Positions 33,360 through 45,900 of a stretch of DNA of 64,000 nucleotides are shown here, one piece after another. Where the stretch lies: positions 17,711,918 to 17,775,917 of the forward strand of contig NC_092570.1 of NCBI RefSeq assembly GCF_037975245.1, given 5' to 3'. The position numbers were made by a program, and so were the translations under genes. Within the stretch, counting starts at the first letter, position 1, and every line of letters begins with the position of its first letter. Below the pieces are notes generated by a model, which saw only the letters and a program-made list of their open reading frames with translations, was not told where the DNA came from and searched no databases. The DNA is from Apostichopus japonicus (Eukaryota > Echinodermata > Holothuroidea > Aspidochirotida > Stichopodidae).

Positions 33360-33703
33360 TTCACAGGAAATTTTGATTTGATATCGCACTTGTGATCGGT
33401 GTTTTGTTTAGTAACTACTAGTGGTATGTGTACTTGTCTACTGTGTACGTGAATGGTATGTTCGGAGGATCGTAAAGCAGCGACAACAAATGTGTTCAAA
33501 ACGTGACGTCACATGACGTCATGCGAATCGGAAAATTTTCGAGTAAACAAAGTTTCAAACGCCGAAAAGGGTAAATTCATTCTCAATTTTCGACTTGAAA
33601 AATCAAGTTTTAAACTGGCAGATTGGTTGATACATGTTCTAGAGAACATTCTTTGATGGATCCCAAAAATATAGGACTTTGAAATTTTCGTGTCATGGCC
33701 ACT

Positions 33704-33812
33704 TTAAGGTTTTACCGTTAATGTTGTAGCTAGCAGCAGTTTGAGGTTTTACTGTTGTGCCTGCAGTTTAAGGTTTACCGTTGCAGCTGCACAGTTTAAA
33801 GTTTTACCATTA
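33704..33812. repeat. 33-bp minisatellite, right part
   Basis: Three to four diverged units (GGTTTTACCGTTAATG, CTGCAGTTTAAGG, GTTTACCGTTGCAGCTGC) continue the array interrupted at 30489. The units nearest the outer edge are most degraded. Confidence 0.85.
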
Positions 33813-36800
33813 ACCTTTTCTTCTCCTACTTCCACTTCTATCTTGATAGTTCAAAATTTGAAATACTTTCAAATAAACCAAACATTCCTGATCCGTCTCT
33901 CAGATGTTGTCGACTGTTATTACTTCGGAGCAAATTAAATGAGATATAAAATCTCAAGTTTAAGAATGGTCACTTAACAAGATGAAGGAAGAGGTACATT
34001 TGTGATTTCCGGAACAAGTCAGTGTAGAAAGGAGAATAAACATCTGCTTAAGAGTATCATCCGAGGCATAATTCGCCCTGTTCTGTCCGTGGCTTTAATA
34101 CTTATTCACAGACATAAAACCGGATACAACTCCTTAAAGTGCAAATTGCATGTTACTCATACACAACATGCTGTAAGCTGGACACACACAAAACATATTC
34201 TAAGAAACAATTATTTCTGAAAGATTACAGAGTTATGCCTTCAAGGCAATTTCATAAATTTCACATAACAGCATTTTCTACCTATGCCGTACAGCGATAT
34301 TAAATCAATAACTGGTTTCTGATTGGAGACCAGAGTCTGCACAACCTTGAAATAGATTCCAAATAAAGAACCCGGACATATGTTTCTGTTGCGGGTAGCA
34401 GATGCACAACAGGGTGACAACGACTAACAACATCAATTTGTGGTCAACAAATGCCTGAAGCAGGGAAACTGTATGATGGGGGTGTGTGACAAATTTTCAA
34501 TGGTTGCATCCATCATTTTTTTTCGAAGGGAAATCTCGCTTTTGCCCTCACAAAATAGCTATATATCTTTTCCCCTCACAAAAATGGCTATACCGATAGC
34601 ACAAAACATTGCTCTCTTTTTCCAACTTGTTACCTCGACACCCTTTCTATTCTCATTTTCAATTCATGTATTCTAAATTCGAAACAGGAATTTGTCACTT
34701 TCAAACTGACATAAAGTGAGGTCAATTGAGAAATCTTTTTCATTTTGTACTCTGGGAACAACCCCCATGCTACAAATCAATCTTAGTTATTTTTCCACAA
34801 CCTGCATGGTAGCCTATACTCTACCACTTAAAACTACTATGTAGAATCATTTCACATCAAAATTCAAAGTTATTGTAAATAAAACATCGCTCATTTACAT
34901 CAAATATTAAGAGGAGAGAAGGGAAGGAAGTGTGTGTGTGTGGGAGGGGTTGCTAAGTACTATGGCCAGCGACGTTGTCTTTACAAAATCATAAGTATCT
35001 TACAGCTTAGGCTGAGAGACCTACAATGATGTCACACCTAAGTAGTTACAATGATGCAAAAGTACACTCCAATATGCCCAATTAAAGAGCTCTGTAATAA
35101 TGCCGAGCAGTTCATTTATGCCGATACCAATAAATATCAGAGGATCAAACAATAGCTACTATTAAGATACCCACTGAGAACGCTGGAGGTTTACAATTCC
35201 TACGGTACATTAAGTAATACCATTAATCATTCAATCAATCAATTAATCAATCTATCTATTGTAAATATACTGTACTTTGTTTTAAGTTTTTAACATCCTC
35301 CCCAAAATTTATTGATTTTTTCTAATCTGCAAGGTTGTATATTAAAATATTCTTCTTCATACTACGGTTAAGATGCTCTATGCGGTAGAGGCCCCAGACT
35401 ATTTACCAAACCACTTCATTCCAAGTGGTTCTGTCGTAAACACTTTATCTCAAATTGTAAATCATGAGAAGCATTCCAAATGCAGTAATGTATGTACAGT
35501 AAAAGTTCGCCTGTTTCATTTCAATTTATTAATGCCTTCACATTATAACCTGGGATCACCAAAAATAGAACCTTCGGAAAATTCAAAAACTCAAGAAAGT
35601 CAAAACAAGCATTACTGCAAACGGAGATATTTGCTTCCATTTCTATAATTACATAAATAATGATATACTGTAGATACTACAGAGTAGATTTTATTTCATA
35701 TCAAATGTATTCCATTTGTGTTTGATTTGATTTAACAATATTTCATTTCTTGAAATACATATATCCTTCATGGGGAGTGTCTCATCACTATACCAGCACA
35801 ACACTATACTGTTTAAATGTTTACATAGTGCAGGATATGAGGATATGTACACACACAGTAACCATATTCTTATAAGGGTTGAAATCCCTAGGGCTAAATT
35901 GTCTTCAATCTCTGATGACCAAATTTGGAAATTGTAAAAGAGTGTTGGGAAACCAAAGACTAATACCACTCAACCACAATACATGCCATATAGATAAATC
36001 CAGTGGTTTTTGGTTTTACCAGCTGCTGGTCCACTGTATCAGGAATGAAGATGTAAATAACACAAGTACTACATATTTCAGTGACAGCTACAGTGTATTA
36101 TCCCTAGCTTGGAACAGATGTTACCTACAGTACTGGTCACCAGCAATGTGTATCGGATTTGAAACTGTATCCAAACCATAGCTTTACTCTCCCATGGGAA
36201 AGGACCTGTTAGTCAGGTGCACTGTACTGAAGTATGCATTTTGTGTGTATTACTGTACAGTATGTATTTTATAGCTGTAATTCACTTACAATGCTGTATA
36301 AAGCAAAAAAGCAAACCCTTTTATCACTTCTACCTTTTTTCTTTTTCTTCTTCTGCTTTTTTTGGCATGCTAAGGATACTTAACTTGTTCTTCTTTTGGC
36401 TCTTTACGAATAAATATTGTCTCATCAATAAAATTGAAATACATGTGGGCAAAGTTCTAAAACTTCATAAAAATGACCCATTTCACCAGCAGTGGGATAG
36501 ATAATGCCCTAATCAGCTAGATACATTCCTTAAAGATGACTGGAGCCAGACCACCCATAAAACATCCAACCCCTTATCAGTTTGTTTGGGGAAAAGAACT
36601 AACAACAGGATAATCTCAAGGGCAGGTCAAAGGTCACACACAGAATGATGTGTTTATTATAGCTGTCTGTTTATGTAGATATTAGTTGCTCTTACCATAA
36701 CTGTACCATTGGAACCTTTGGGGGGGAGGGGGTGGAAAGGATCCCCAACCCTCTACCTCATCACATCCCCTACCTTCCTTCTACCTTCCAAATTGCAACG

Positions 36801-39800
36801 GTAGAAATAAAGTCTGTCAGAATGATGAAAACCAACCGAATATGAAGTATGCTGATCTGAAAGTACTGATAAATCCAGGTACACATCACATTTTGTAACT
36901 CAGTTTTTTCCTAGTACCCCTTCCATCCTCCAACGATCCCTCCTCCCACCATCCCTCCTCCCACCATCCCTCCTCCAACCATCCTTTCCCTAACATCCTA
37001 TCATTGCCCATCCTTCTGCCAACATCATACTCTCAGCCACACTTATCCCGTATATCCTATCATCTCCTACACTTCCTACAACATACTCCTCTATATTTGG
37101 CTACATTGTATAGAATCACAAAACCAATTTGATAGAACTTTAGGATAAAAAAGAAAACAAAGTATTGAAGCTGGTTTTGTACTACGGTCTTTTTACTAGA
37201 TATTAAGTATAAACATTTAGTAAAAGATACCTTCCAAACTAAAAAACAGGGTCAAAATAACAAACAAAACAGATATATAAAGTTACTAAAAATGTATCAC
37301 TTTTACAGATACACACTGCCAATACATCCTACCAAGTATACAGTTCTTAATAATACACTATAATAATATACTGTATTATCAGGATCACTTTTCACATCCC
37401 AATTCCTTTCCACCAATTATCGGGGAACCAAGAGAGATATGTTTTTGGTACTCTTAAGGTCATCAATGTGGATTTTATTACCAGCTTCATTTCATATTCA
37501 TATCTAACCAGGATACATCTAGTTCTTCTACCCTTCTCACCCATCTTCCTGTCATAAGGAATTCATTCCAAATTTTCAGGAAATGTTTAATCAAGATCAG
37601 CCCTAGTTTTGTCAATGTCTAATTCTCCATCGGAAGTTCAAGCCATCAGCAAACACATGCCTGCATATTCAGATATAGTGCAGGGTTTATCTGGACAGTC
37701 AATATCAATCAGGGTGAGGTTTCCTGCTTTTACTTGAAAATTATGATATTGCTATTAAAGTTTTATAACTTGTACAGGTAGCCCCTAAAATTCATTATAA
37801 ATATATTAAATTTTCATTCATTTTATTTTAGTATATTTGTAGGCCATTTTAGAGGACTTGGACATTTTATGCGAGCACTGTAAAATGAACGAGTTTTAGC
37901 AATGATTGGCTCAATCCAAGACACAAACAAGTTGATTAACCCACATGTATGATAAATATCAAGATACTGCTTTCTAGGGCAAAAACTTTGTTACTAAATT
38001 GCAACATGCATTGGGGGGAGGGGGGGTGTTGTAACAAATTTTCTCCTTTACCAAAACTGGATAGAACCCAAAGGTTATTCTTCCCCCCCCCCCTCCATAA
38101 ATTGGTATAGTCTGACATACTGTAGTATCTGAGATTTTAGTCCCAGGCACAGTAACACACAGGCAGAGTTCAATTTCTCTTACTGTGTTTTCATTATTTA
38201 GAAAGAAACAGGCAACAAAACATGATATAAAACTAATTTGACAAAAAAAATAAAAAAAATTAATAAATGTTTCACATCAGTGCAATTTCTGTACCAACAG
38301 GGTAAAACTTTGCATTAATTTAAAATGTATGCAAATTTCCAGCTAAGTGACCACAAATAATCATTCATATGCATTCTGTTTCTCTGTTGACATATTCTCT
38401 TTGCAACGCTATATCCCACGAGAAATCTCAAACTTCTTCCTTCACCTGCCTCCCACCCCTGCCCCCTGCCCCCATGCCCCCCACCCCCCAATCCCCTCCT
38501 TCCACAATTTTATTACCCCCATTTCAACCTTTTAAGAATTGTTAACCATGGGTGTACTATCATCCCTAAATCCACAATTGAACAGAATGATATAAGAATT
38601 AAGGCATGTACTGTAGGAGGAATAAATACAAGCAAGAAAAGAGTAATAGAGAGTGTGTTAATACACAAAGTGCTTATTATTATTATTATTATTGTACCAA
38701 AAGAACCAACTTCAGCTATTTATAAAAACTTACTGCAGTTCCTGTTACTGCTGCTGACATGTTATGATCCCATAATCCAATCAAATATTTCCTAAAGCAA
38801 AAAAAAAACGAAACAGCAAAACCCTTTTATAAGAAAGAATTTTTTCCAAGCTTCTGAGACTTTTATAACAAATTCTTTGATGACCGATCTGCTATACCAA
38901 TGTCACACAACACAAAGCTTTCCATTACATCCAACACAACACAGCCTGCAGCTGAGATACAGTCATCCACAAATCGAGACTAAATCCTGCCTTTATCATT
39001 ATTATTATTATTATGATTATTTTTCAGGATGGCGGCAAGAGCAACAGCCAATGTGCCCTGTTGCATGTTTGATTAAAATACTAAAGTCCTTCATTCGCAA
39101 ACTTCATATAGTAGAGACTACACCAATACAATACAATACTATATACTATACTATACTATACCATAACCCTACCAAGGCAAAAGTACACAATATTACTATA
39201 CGGGTGATTGCACTTTTGGTAACATCCGAAACTCTCGGGGGTTTCTGCGCTAAAAGACACCTTTCTTTATCAGAAACCTGGAGGCAACAAAATATGACTA
39301 TGGTAGTATGGTGTGAGACCTAGTGAGGTCCACTTAAAAAAGGCGCCAGTTGTATTAAAGGGCTTTAATTGTGTTATCCCTGCTTCACATCATAACTTTC
39401 TGCAGAATGAATTTTTCGCAGAGGTTCAAAAAAAATTATAGAGCGATGCAAGGTATTCATTCGTTATTAGTGGTAATAATAGAACGGTCGAACCGTTTCG
39501 GCTTCGACGACGACAAAGGTTTAATTACTAACATGAAAACCCGTTTCAACATGATATGAATGTAAATGAAAAACATGAACAGCCTCTAAAACACGAACGG
39601 TGGGAATAAGCGATGCTGAGAGGTAAATGGAGTGATTAATCAACCAGTTTAATGCTAGACAATAAATATTGGTCATATAGAGATGGAGGATATTGGAAAA
39701 CTTGAGAAAAGTAATTAAACTGAAAATAGTATACAACTAGATGAAAGCTAATACTGATGTGAATACAATGTATCACATGATTTGATGAAGAGAGTAGAAG

Positions 39801-40554
39801 CCACAAGATACATACATGTGTGAAAGTCAAAGCACAATTATTAAAACTGCAGAAAAGATTTATTACAGTTTGACAAAGTTACAATAAGTTTCATTCTGCC
39901 TTTTTTTTCTTCCTCCCTTTCTTCTTTTTTTTCTGAGATAAGAATGAATTTATCAAACAAGAGAAAAACAACAATTTTTTTTGTGACTATTTTCACATGT
40001 TGTGCACCTAACTATTCCCTTATTTTTCACACTTTTCAAAAATTTCTTGAAGAACACCGTACTACAAAATAAACATTGTGCACTTTTTGTACACTTCAAT
40101 TAAGTTACGGGACTTGCTGTAAATATTATACCCCTTCATTCGTTCTTGGGGCTTCCCCATCCAGAATTCCTACCTTCGGGCTTGGAAACATTGCTATCAG
40201 CCCTCTAAGAAGACATGACACAATTTGAACCAATCCACACAACAGCACCAATGAAACTCTGAGGGGTGCCTAACAGGCCACATCTAACTGGCCAAAGATT
40301 TCATTCAATCCTGCCCCCCAAAAAACAATCAGCCTGCAGTCTTGCACTAACCTAGTATGAAGACCCTTATAATGATCTTAAAGGCTCTTAGGCATAAGCA
40401 CCTACAGCAACCTGCCAATCCTTTATAATGCTCAAGTTAGGTTTATTATTTGGCTGACTGTTATCTCCAACTAATGACAGTTCAAAGCAGGGGGGGAGGG
40501 TGAGGGGTGGTGCATTGCAAACATGTTACTAATTTCCTTTAGCCAGGTAGAAAG
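33813..40554. other. AT-rich non-coding stretch
   Basis: No gene recognised. It contains a TG run (34931-34941), repeats of CATCCCTCCTCCCAC (36925-37000), G and C runs (38013-38028, 38083-38093), A runs (38247-38260) and TTA trinucleotide runs (38676-38693, 38997-39013). The open frames are short and carry no recognisable domain. Confidence 0.4.
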
Positions 40555-40660
40555 AGAGTCTCAGAGATCGGAAAGAGATACGCAAGAGATAGGTAAGAGA
40601 TGGGTAAGCGGTGGGTAAGAGGTGGGGTAAGAGATGGGTAAGAGCGGAATGAGGTAAATG
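40555..40660. repeat. GGTAAGAGAT degenerate tandem repeat
   Basis: About eight copies of a 10-13 bp unit around GAGATGGGTAA (GATAGGTAAGAGATGG, GGTGGGTAAGAG and so on). Each contains GGTAAG, a 5' splice-site-like hexamer. Confidence 0.6.
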
Positions 40661-42429
40661 ATACAATGAACAGCTGGGTGAGCAACATTTTATTTTGATT
40701 CTTCGCTCGTTTACAGGTGTTCTTTTGTTTCAACTTCTAATTGTATATTACATATAGATCTGCATGATCACCTAGCCCAAGATGTCTCTTTTGTTCTTGT
40801 CAAGCCCTGGGTCCAAACAAACAAACAATCAAGCAAGCACAAATCTGTCGACTTTGTTACCTGAAAACTAGAAAGCTTCAAGGTACTGCTGGATAGAATC
40901 AAAAGTACATTTTTAATTCTTTACCTAAATTATATAATAACATGACCGGCTGCATATTCTCATTGAAGCTGGGTTATTTATTGCATCACAGATCGTTACA
41001 CTAGTCATGTGCATCTGAGCAACTAATTTTACTACCGTCATCTGCTCTTTCATTACCAAAGATTACTCTTGGATAACTGCCAAGCTTCACCAAACCACAA
41101 GAAGGCAGAGGAGCCCACCAGCAACACAGCATTCTGTACTTACCTCTTCATTGCCAAACTGCCATGCACTGTTCACACACTCACTATGCCAGAGTCTGGC
41201 AGCATGTGCGTGCTTGTGTGTGTGTGTCTACAGATGGAGACAGCAGGAATACTGCACAATAAACAAAATCCATGCTTCCAGGAGCAAGGGAAAACATTTT
41301 GGTTTGTGGTAATATGAGACAATATGATTGCTAGAAGGATGAATAATCTAGGCTTATCAAAACTCTCCAAGAGGCAAGAAACCAAAACATTTTCTTCCTT
41401 CTTATTTTTGGGATGAGGTAAGAGAGGTATATAAAGTACAGTACAGGAGGAATGATATCACATGGAAAATAATTCACACATAGCTAGAAGGCTTGCTTTT
41501 CTTGTTAAAATTCTCTCCTCCTGAGAGCCTTCTGTTGAGATGGGCAGTGTGTTCAGGGTAAAAACTCAAAACAACAAGTAGTGATAACTCCCAATTCATC
41601 CATAATATATATGTAGAACTTTCTTGTCTGACTAAATCTTGGCCTGCCAAGATCGAGTCGAGGCAAAAGAAAGAGACTGAAAAATTCATGAAGTGGGAAT
41701 AATTTGAATCCGAGTCGTCAGATAACTAAAGAAACAGGCTTGTTCTCCAACTTGTCTGTGCCGAAGAACTTTGTTTACTGACAACCTAGGAAATATAATA
41801 GAACACCATCAAAGTATAAATTGCGATTAAGGAGCGTGAAGGAACCATTTGAGGTGATATTTAAATAGATTCCAGTCCTTGCCTCATGGGTACAAATGTT
41901 TCCCTTCCATCCCTCTTCCCACCCCACCCCTTCCCTCCCCCTGTTATCTTCCCTCATAATATCTACAATATCTGTATTCATGATGCATATGATTACATAT
42001 TTGGCTTTGAAATATATATCTCAATTGAAATTGTTTCAGAAAAGAATCAGCGATCACCATCTGCTCCAATTGGGACAGAAGTGGGAATTAAAATTGCGGC
42101 CAAATTCTATAATCTCATCAAAAAAAATTCTCACTTCATGGCCAAATTATAATTCAATTTCTGAATTTTCTCTAGAGATTAGAATTTGATTATTACTCAG
42201 CATGTGGACTATACTGAGCATTAATTTCTTAGGGAGATTATAAATTAATCAACTTATTACACCACATGTATGTATTGCATATATATCACTTGAGATGAAG
42301 GATTGGTCAACTTCAGTGAGCTCAATTTATTACAGAGGAAGCTGCCTGTGTACTTTTCTTGGCTGAAGGAAATGCTGCACAGTTGTGGTGCAGTATATAT
42401 GAGAATATGATTTAGGTCACCGAATATGA
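40661..42429. other. AT-rich non-coding stretch
   Basis: No gene recognised. A short TG run lies at 41213-41227. Confidence 0.4.
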
Positions 42430-42780
42430 TTAAAGGCATTGCAGACTCGCCCCAAACCTCGTGCCGTGCTCTGAAAAAGTTAACTTACCGTTGCTTGCAA
42501 GTGACGTTTTCTGCTTGTCGCTATAAAATGCAGACAGTTAATGAAACGTGATACCTTGTTATCTTTTATCTAGACCTGAGATGTCCATCGCTGTATCGTT
42601 TTTACACTGTGGTATTGACCGCAGCTGTATATACTGACTGTACACTAGTGTCTAATTACCGACGTGTGTGTGTATTTTCTGGGATCGATGGTGGTGTCAC
42701 TTCTGTTACACCTCATTCGAAACTAGGTCAGATTACCGGCATTAGATGTTTCTTTTTGCGCGAGTCTTCACACCCTTTAA
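42430..42780 (+). mobile_element. TTAA MITE (T2/Kolobok-like ends)
   Basis: A 351-bp element starting TTAAAGGCATTGCAGACTCG, whose right end in complement is TTAAAGGGTGTGAAGACTCG. The terminal repeat is imperfect over about 20 bp with TTAA at both borders. A TTAAAGG start with TTAA borders is the pattern of T2/Kolobok MITEs. The interior matches the copy at 5817-6182 on the other strand. The open frame across its right half is not conserved between copies and is not a gene. Confidence 0.75.
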
Positions 42781-42834
42781 GTGACATGTATGGGATGTAC
42801 TCATAATTTGTCTCTAAAGTTAGGCCCATAACTG

Positions 42835-42925
42835 ATGGCAATAGAAGGGTTTGGGGATGGTTGGGGTGGAGGGAGAGGGGTGAGACAGAGGGGAGGGTGG
42901 GATGGAGGGAAGGGAGTAGATGGTC
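42835..42925. repeat. G-rich purine stretch
   Basis: About 90 bp of GGG-rich sequence with many runs of three to four G (GGTTGGGGTGGAGGGAGAGG and similar). It could form G-quadruplexes on the plus strand. Confidence 0.55.
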
Positions 42926-45900
42926 AAATTTGTGAAAAGAAAGTTTTTTTTTTATGTACTTCACTTTCTCACTTACCTGTCTTCTCACAACCTCAGCACC
43001 CTTGCTTTTTGTCTGCAGTGAACTACAGTACTAGTAGCCTTTTGTATTAACACTGTACACCAACCCTTAGCAACCATGAGGCCACATCCATTCACTTACC
43101 CTCTATCTCATTCTAGCACCCAATGTCTCTTGGAATGTTTCTTACGGTTGTCTACCCGAATCTTCACCTCGCTTTTGAGACCAGCAAGCGGCAAGAATCA
43201 AAGCAAATTTAGTATACTGTACAGGCGCAAAGGGGTACTTTTAACAGCAATTTATGTGCAGATGATGTTGTAATAAAAAATGTTCACATACATGTCAATT
43301 CCTTAAAACTTCAGTTTACTGTACCTTCAATGAGAATATTTGAATCTTAAGGCCACTTTAATTACGACCACAATATCAGAACCGCCGGAGGGGATGAAAG
43401 TTTGCAGGGCTTAGAAGAAACTGAAAAATAAGACGATCGAGATCAACATGCCTCATCCACTCTCGTTAAACTGCACTTTGCGAGAAGTCGTTACCACTTC
43501 CTAATAACAGAGCACATTTAAAACAACAACAACAACTGCAACAGCTTGAAAGTCTGCATTTCCTCTTCATCCCTAAAATATTCAACATCCTAAAATTAGG
43601 CCTCGCCGAATCACATGGGCGGGTTTCTTAATAGAAACTTTAATTGAGATATGACACCTTGTTTACTGGCACTATCCATCTGACTGCAAAAAAAAAAAAG
43701 TAACTTTTTTTTTACTCATTTCAATAGAAGAATTAGAAGAAGACTACTTCCTGCCATAGACAAACAAGTCGCCAAACATCTCTGCAGACTTTGGCCCACA
43801 GAGGGCTACATCACATACTGTATAATTGTACTGAACATGTTGAAAGCAACGTGTCAATACACTTCAGTGACAGGCATGCAGAAAAATTGACATTTTCAAA
43901 AAAGTTATGTCAGGGAGCAAAGCACCTGGGATGCACAGTAGGTAGGTTCATATGAAGCCAAATTTATACTTAATACAAACACAGCTAAGAGGGGAGTCTC
44001 CGTAATGCAAACAATAATTTCTTGCCAAAAAGTAGGACGTTAATTATGATATTTCACGAGCCTGAGAGCATTCAAAAATTTCTTGTAGTAGAACTCTAAC
44101 TACTTTCACGATCTGACAGAAAGTCAACATGAACGGGGGGGGGGGGGAGGGGGTTAATGAAGTAATGACAGCACTGGAAATATCAGTGAAGTAACTCAGG
44201 CCTCAGTCTTGAAGTAAATTGCAGCCGATTATGGCTCACCACATCCAGAGTGGAACTAGCTGATACGGTGCGGTCCGTTTGACAATGTAGTTAAAGGTGA
44301 AGTGTCTTGAATCCCTTCACACATTAGACAGTGTGCTTAAAACTTGAGCAGATACCATGGCAACATAACATGTTCTTTTGTGACTTTAAATGGTCAACTC
44401 TGTGAATTTCAAAACAGAATGTTGTGGAGAATTTTCCAGGCTCCAAGGTTTTTCTTGTTACAAAATAGACAATACAAGGTCTGGTGATCATCTAGGTCCT
44501 TTGTATCTTCTCTGCTCTGCAGACCTACAGTTCGTTTCTAAATTGAAATGTATCGGAGAATCACCTTTGGAATCTGAATTGCAAAGCTCAATAGTTTGAT
44601 ATATCGGTCAGACAAGCAGGCCACACTGTACGAGGAGGTACTGTGTTACTTAAAAGATCAAGCTGATTCTCACAAGAAGATGAACAACACAAAACTGACT
44701 GGAAAAATTATTTTAAAAAACATGAACATAGCTAAGCACGTTTTGGCTAGATTTGAAGCGATGACTCTGTTAATGGTCACCAACTAACAGCTATTAACCG
44801 TGAGGTGACTAGCTCAAATTACATTCTAGCCTAAACTTTCTTTACTCCTTCTGAGAGGTCTTCTTAACTCCCGGTCACTTGACTAGATTTTGACTCTAGA
44901 GCTGTGACTTGACTAATTGAGATAAAGTTCATAATTTCAGCACACACTGGCGATCCCAAAAAAAGCATCGTTCAAGAGGCTGAATTTCTGGATTCTTACA
45001 AATGGGTAACATCTCACCAGTCGTTCCACTGGTTCACTCTTTTGATGTTCATGGGCATTCTCACAGTGAAGACATACACACAACTATCAATTTATAACCC
45101 ATATAAACCACTTACCACATGTCTAATATAAGAAGATGTGGGTCAAGGGTAGGACGGGGGCGTGGAAGCATGAAATTATATATTCACAATGTCACACAGT
45201 TTATAACAAAGCCATCCTTCTCGGACAAAATCTTTGGCAAAATAATCTTCTTTCACTCTCTCCAAAGCTTCTCAGAATGATAATAGTCAAACTAGCACAG
45301 GGACCTCACTGTAACACAGAAAAGTATCCATGCATTTAACATAGATAGAAGTACATTTTTGAGTTTGTCTTGTGATAGGGGCAATAACCTGTGCCTTAAT
45401 TTGATAGACAGCTGTTGGAATCCAGATGGGGAACAATTCTGAGACATTCCACCACCCCAAGGAGTCTAAGATACCTAAGATAGTTATTTTTACTGACACT
45501 CCTCAACTTCTTACCTCTTTACCTCTTTGCCAGTGGGTGATATAAGGGATCAGGGGTATATACCCATTTGAGCTACCAACTTAGGCTTCTCAGGCAACCA
45601 ACTGGTCATGACCTTTGGAAAATAAGCCCAGTTTTGGCAAACATGAGCATTAACTAGCTTTAAAGGGAATATCTACAATTTATGCAACAACAGTCTATAT
45701 CTATTTAGAAAAGCAGCTAAAGGTTTGGATTTTTTATGCCGATTGATCTGCGTTATTATGTAAATAGTTTTATAAAAACACGCCTATCAAAAAGAGTGAT
45801 TTTAAGGGAAAACCGAGACTCACCAATCGCTGGATACGGAAATGCTGAAAACAGGTCCTGGAGATGGAATGGTCTGCAGGCAAGATTCAAAGAAGTCTGA

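Larger units (their letters stand above)
30486..33707. mobile_element. TTAA-inserted DNA transposon (Kolobok-like), degenerate
   Basis: The element is flanked by TTAA at 30486-30489 and 33704-33707. Terminal inverted repeats are AGAGGCCATGACACGAAAA (left, 30490-30508) and AGTGGCCATGACACGAAAA (complement of right, 33685-33703), one mismatch in 19. It sits inside a minisatellite unit: removing it and one TTAA restores CTGCAGTTTAAGGTTTTACC. It carries a broken THAP zinc-finger gene (plus) and a broken gene for a P2X7-type C-terminal domain (minus). TTAA duplication together with a THAP domain is typical of Kolobok elements; piggyBac also uses TTAA but is not known for THAP. No transposase catalytic core was recognised. 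Subterminal TGACGTCA palindromes occur near both ends. Confidence 0.85.

Noticed and set aside
30486-33707. piggyBac element
   Set aside because: TTAA borders fit, but the ends do not start with CCC, and a THAP finger points to a Kolobok-like origin. Not fully excluded without a transposase.
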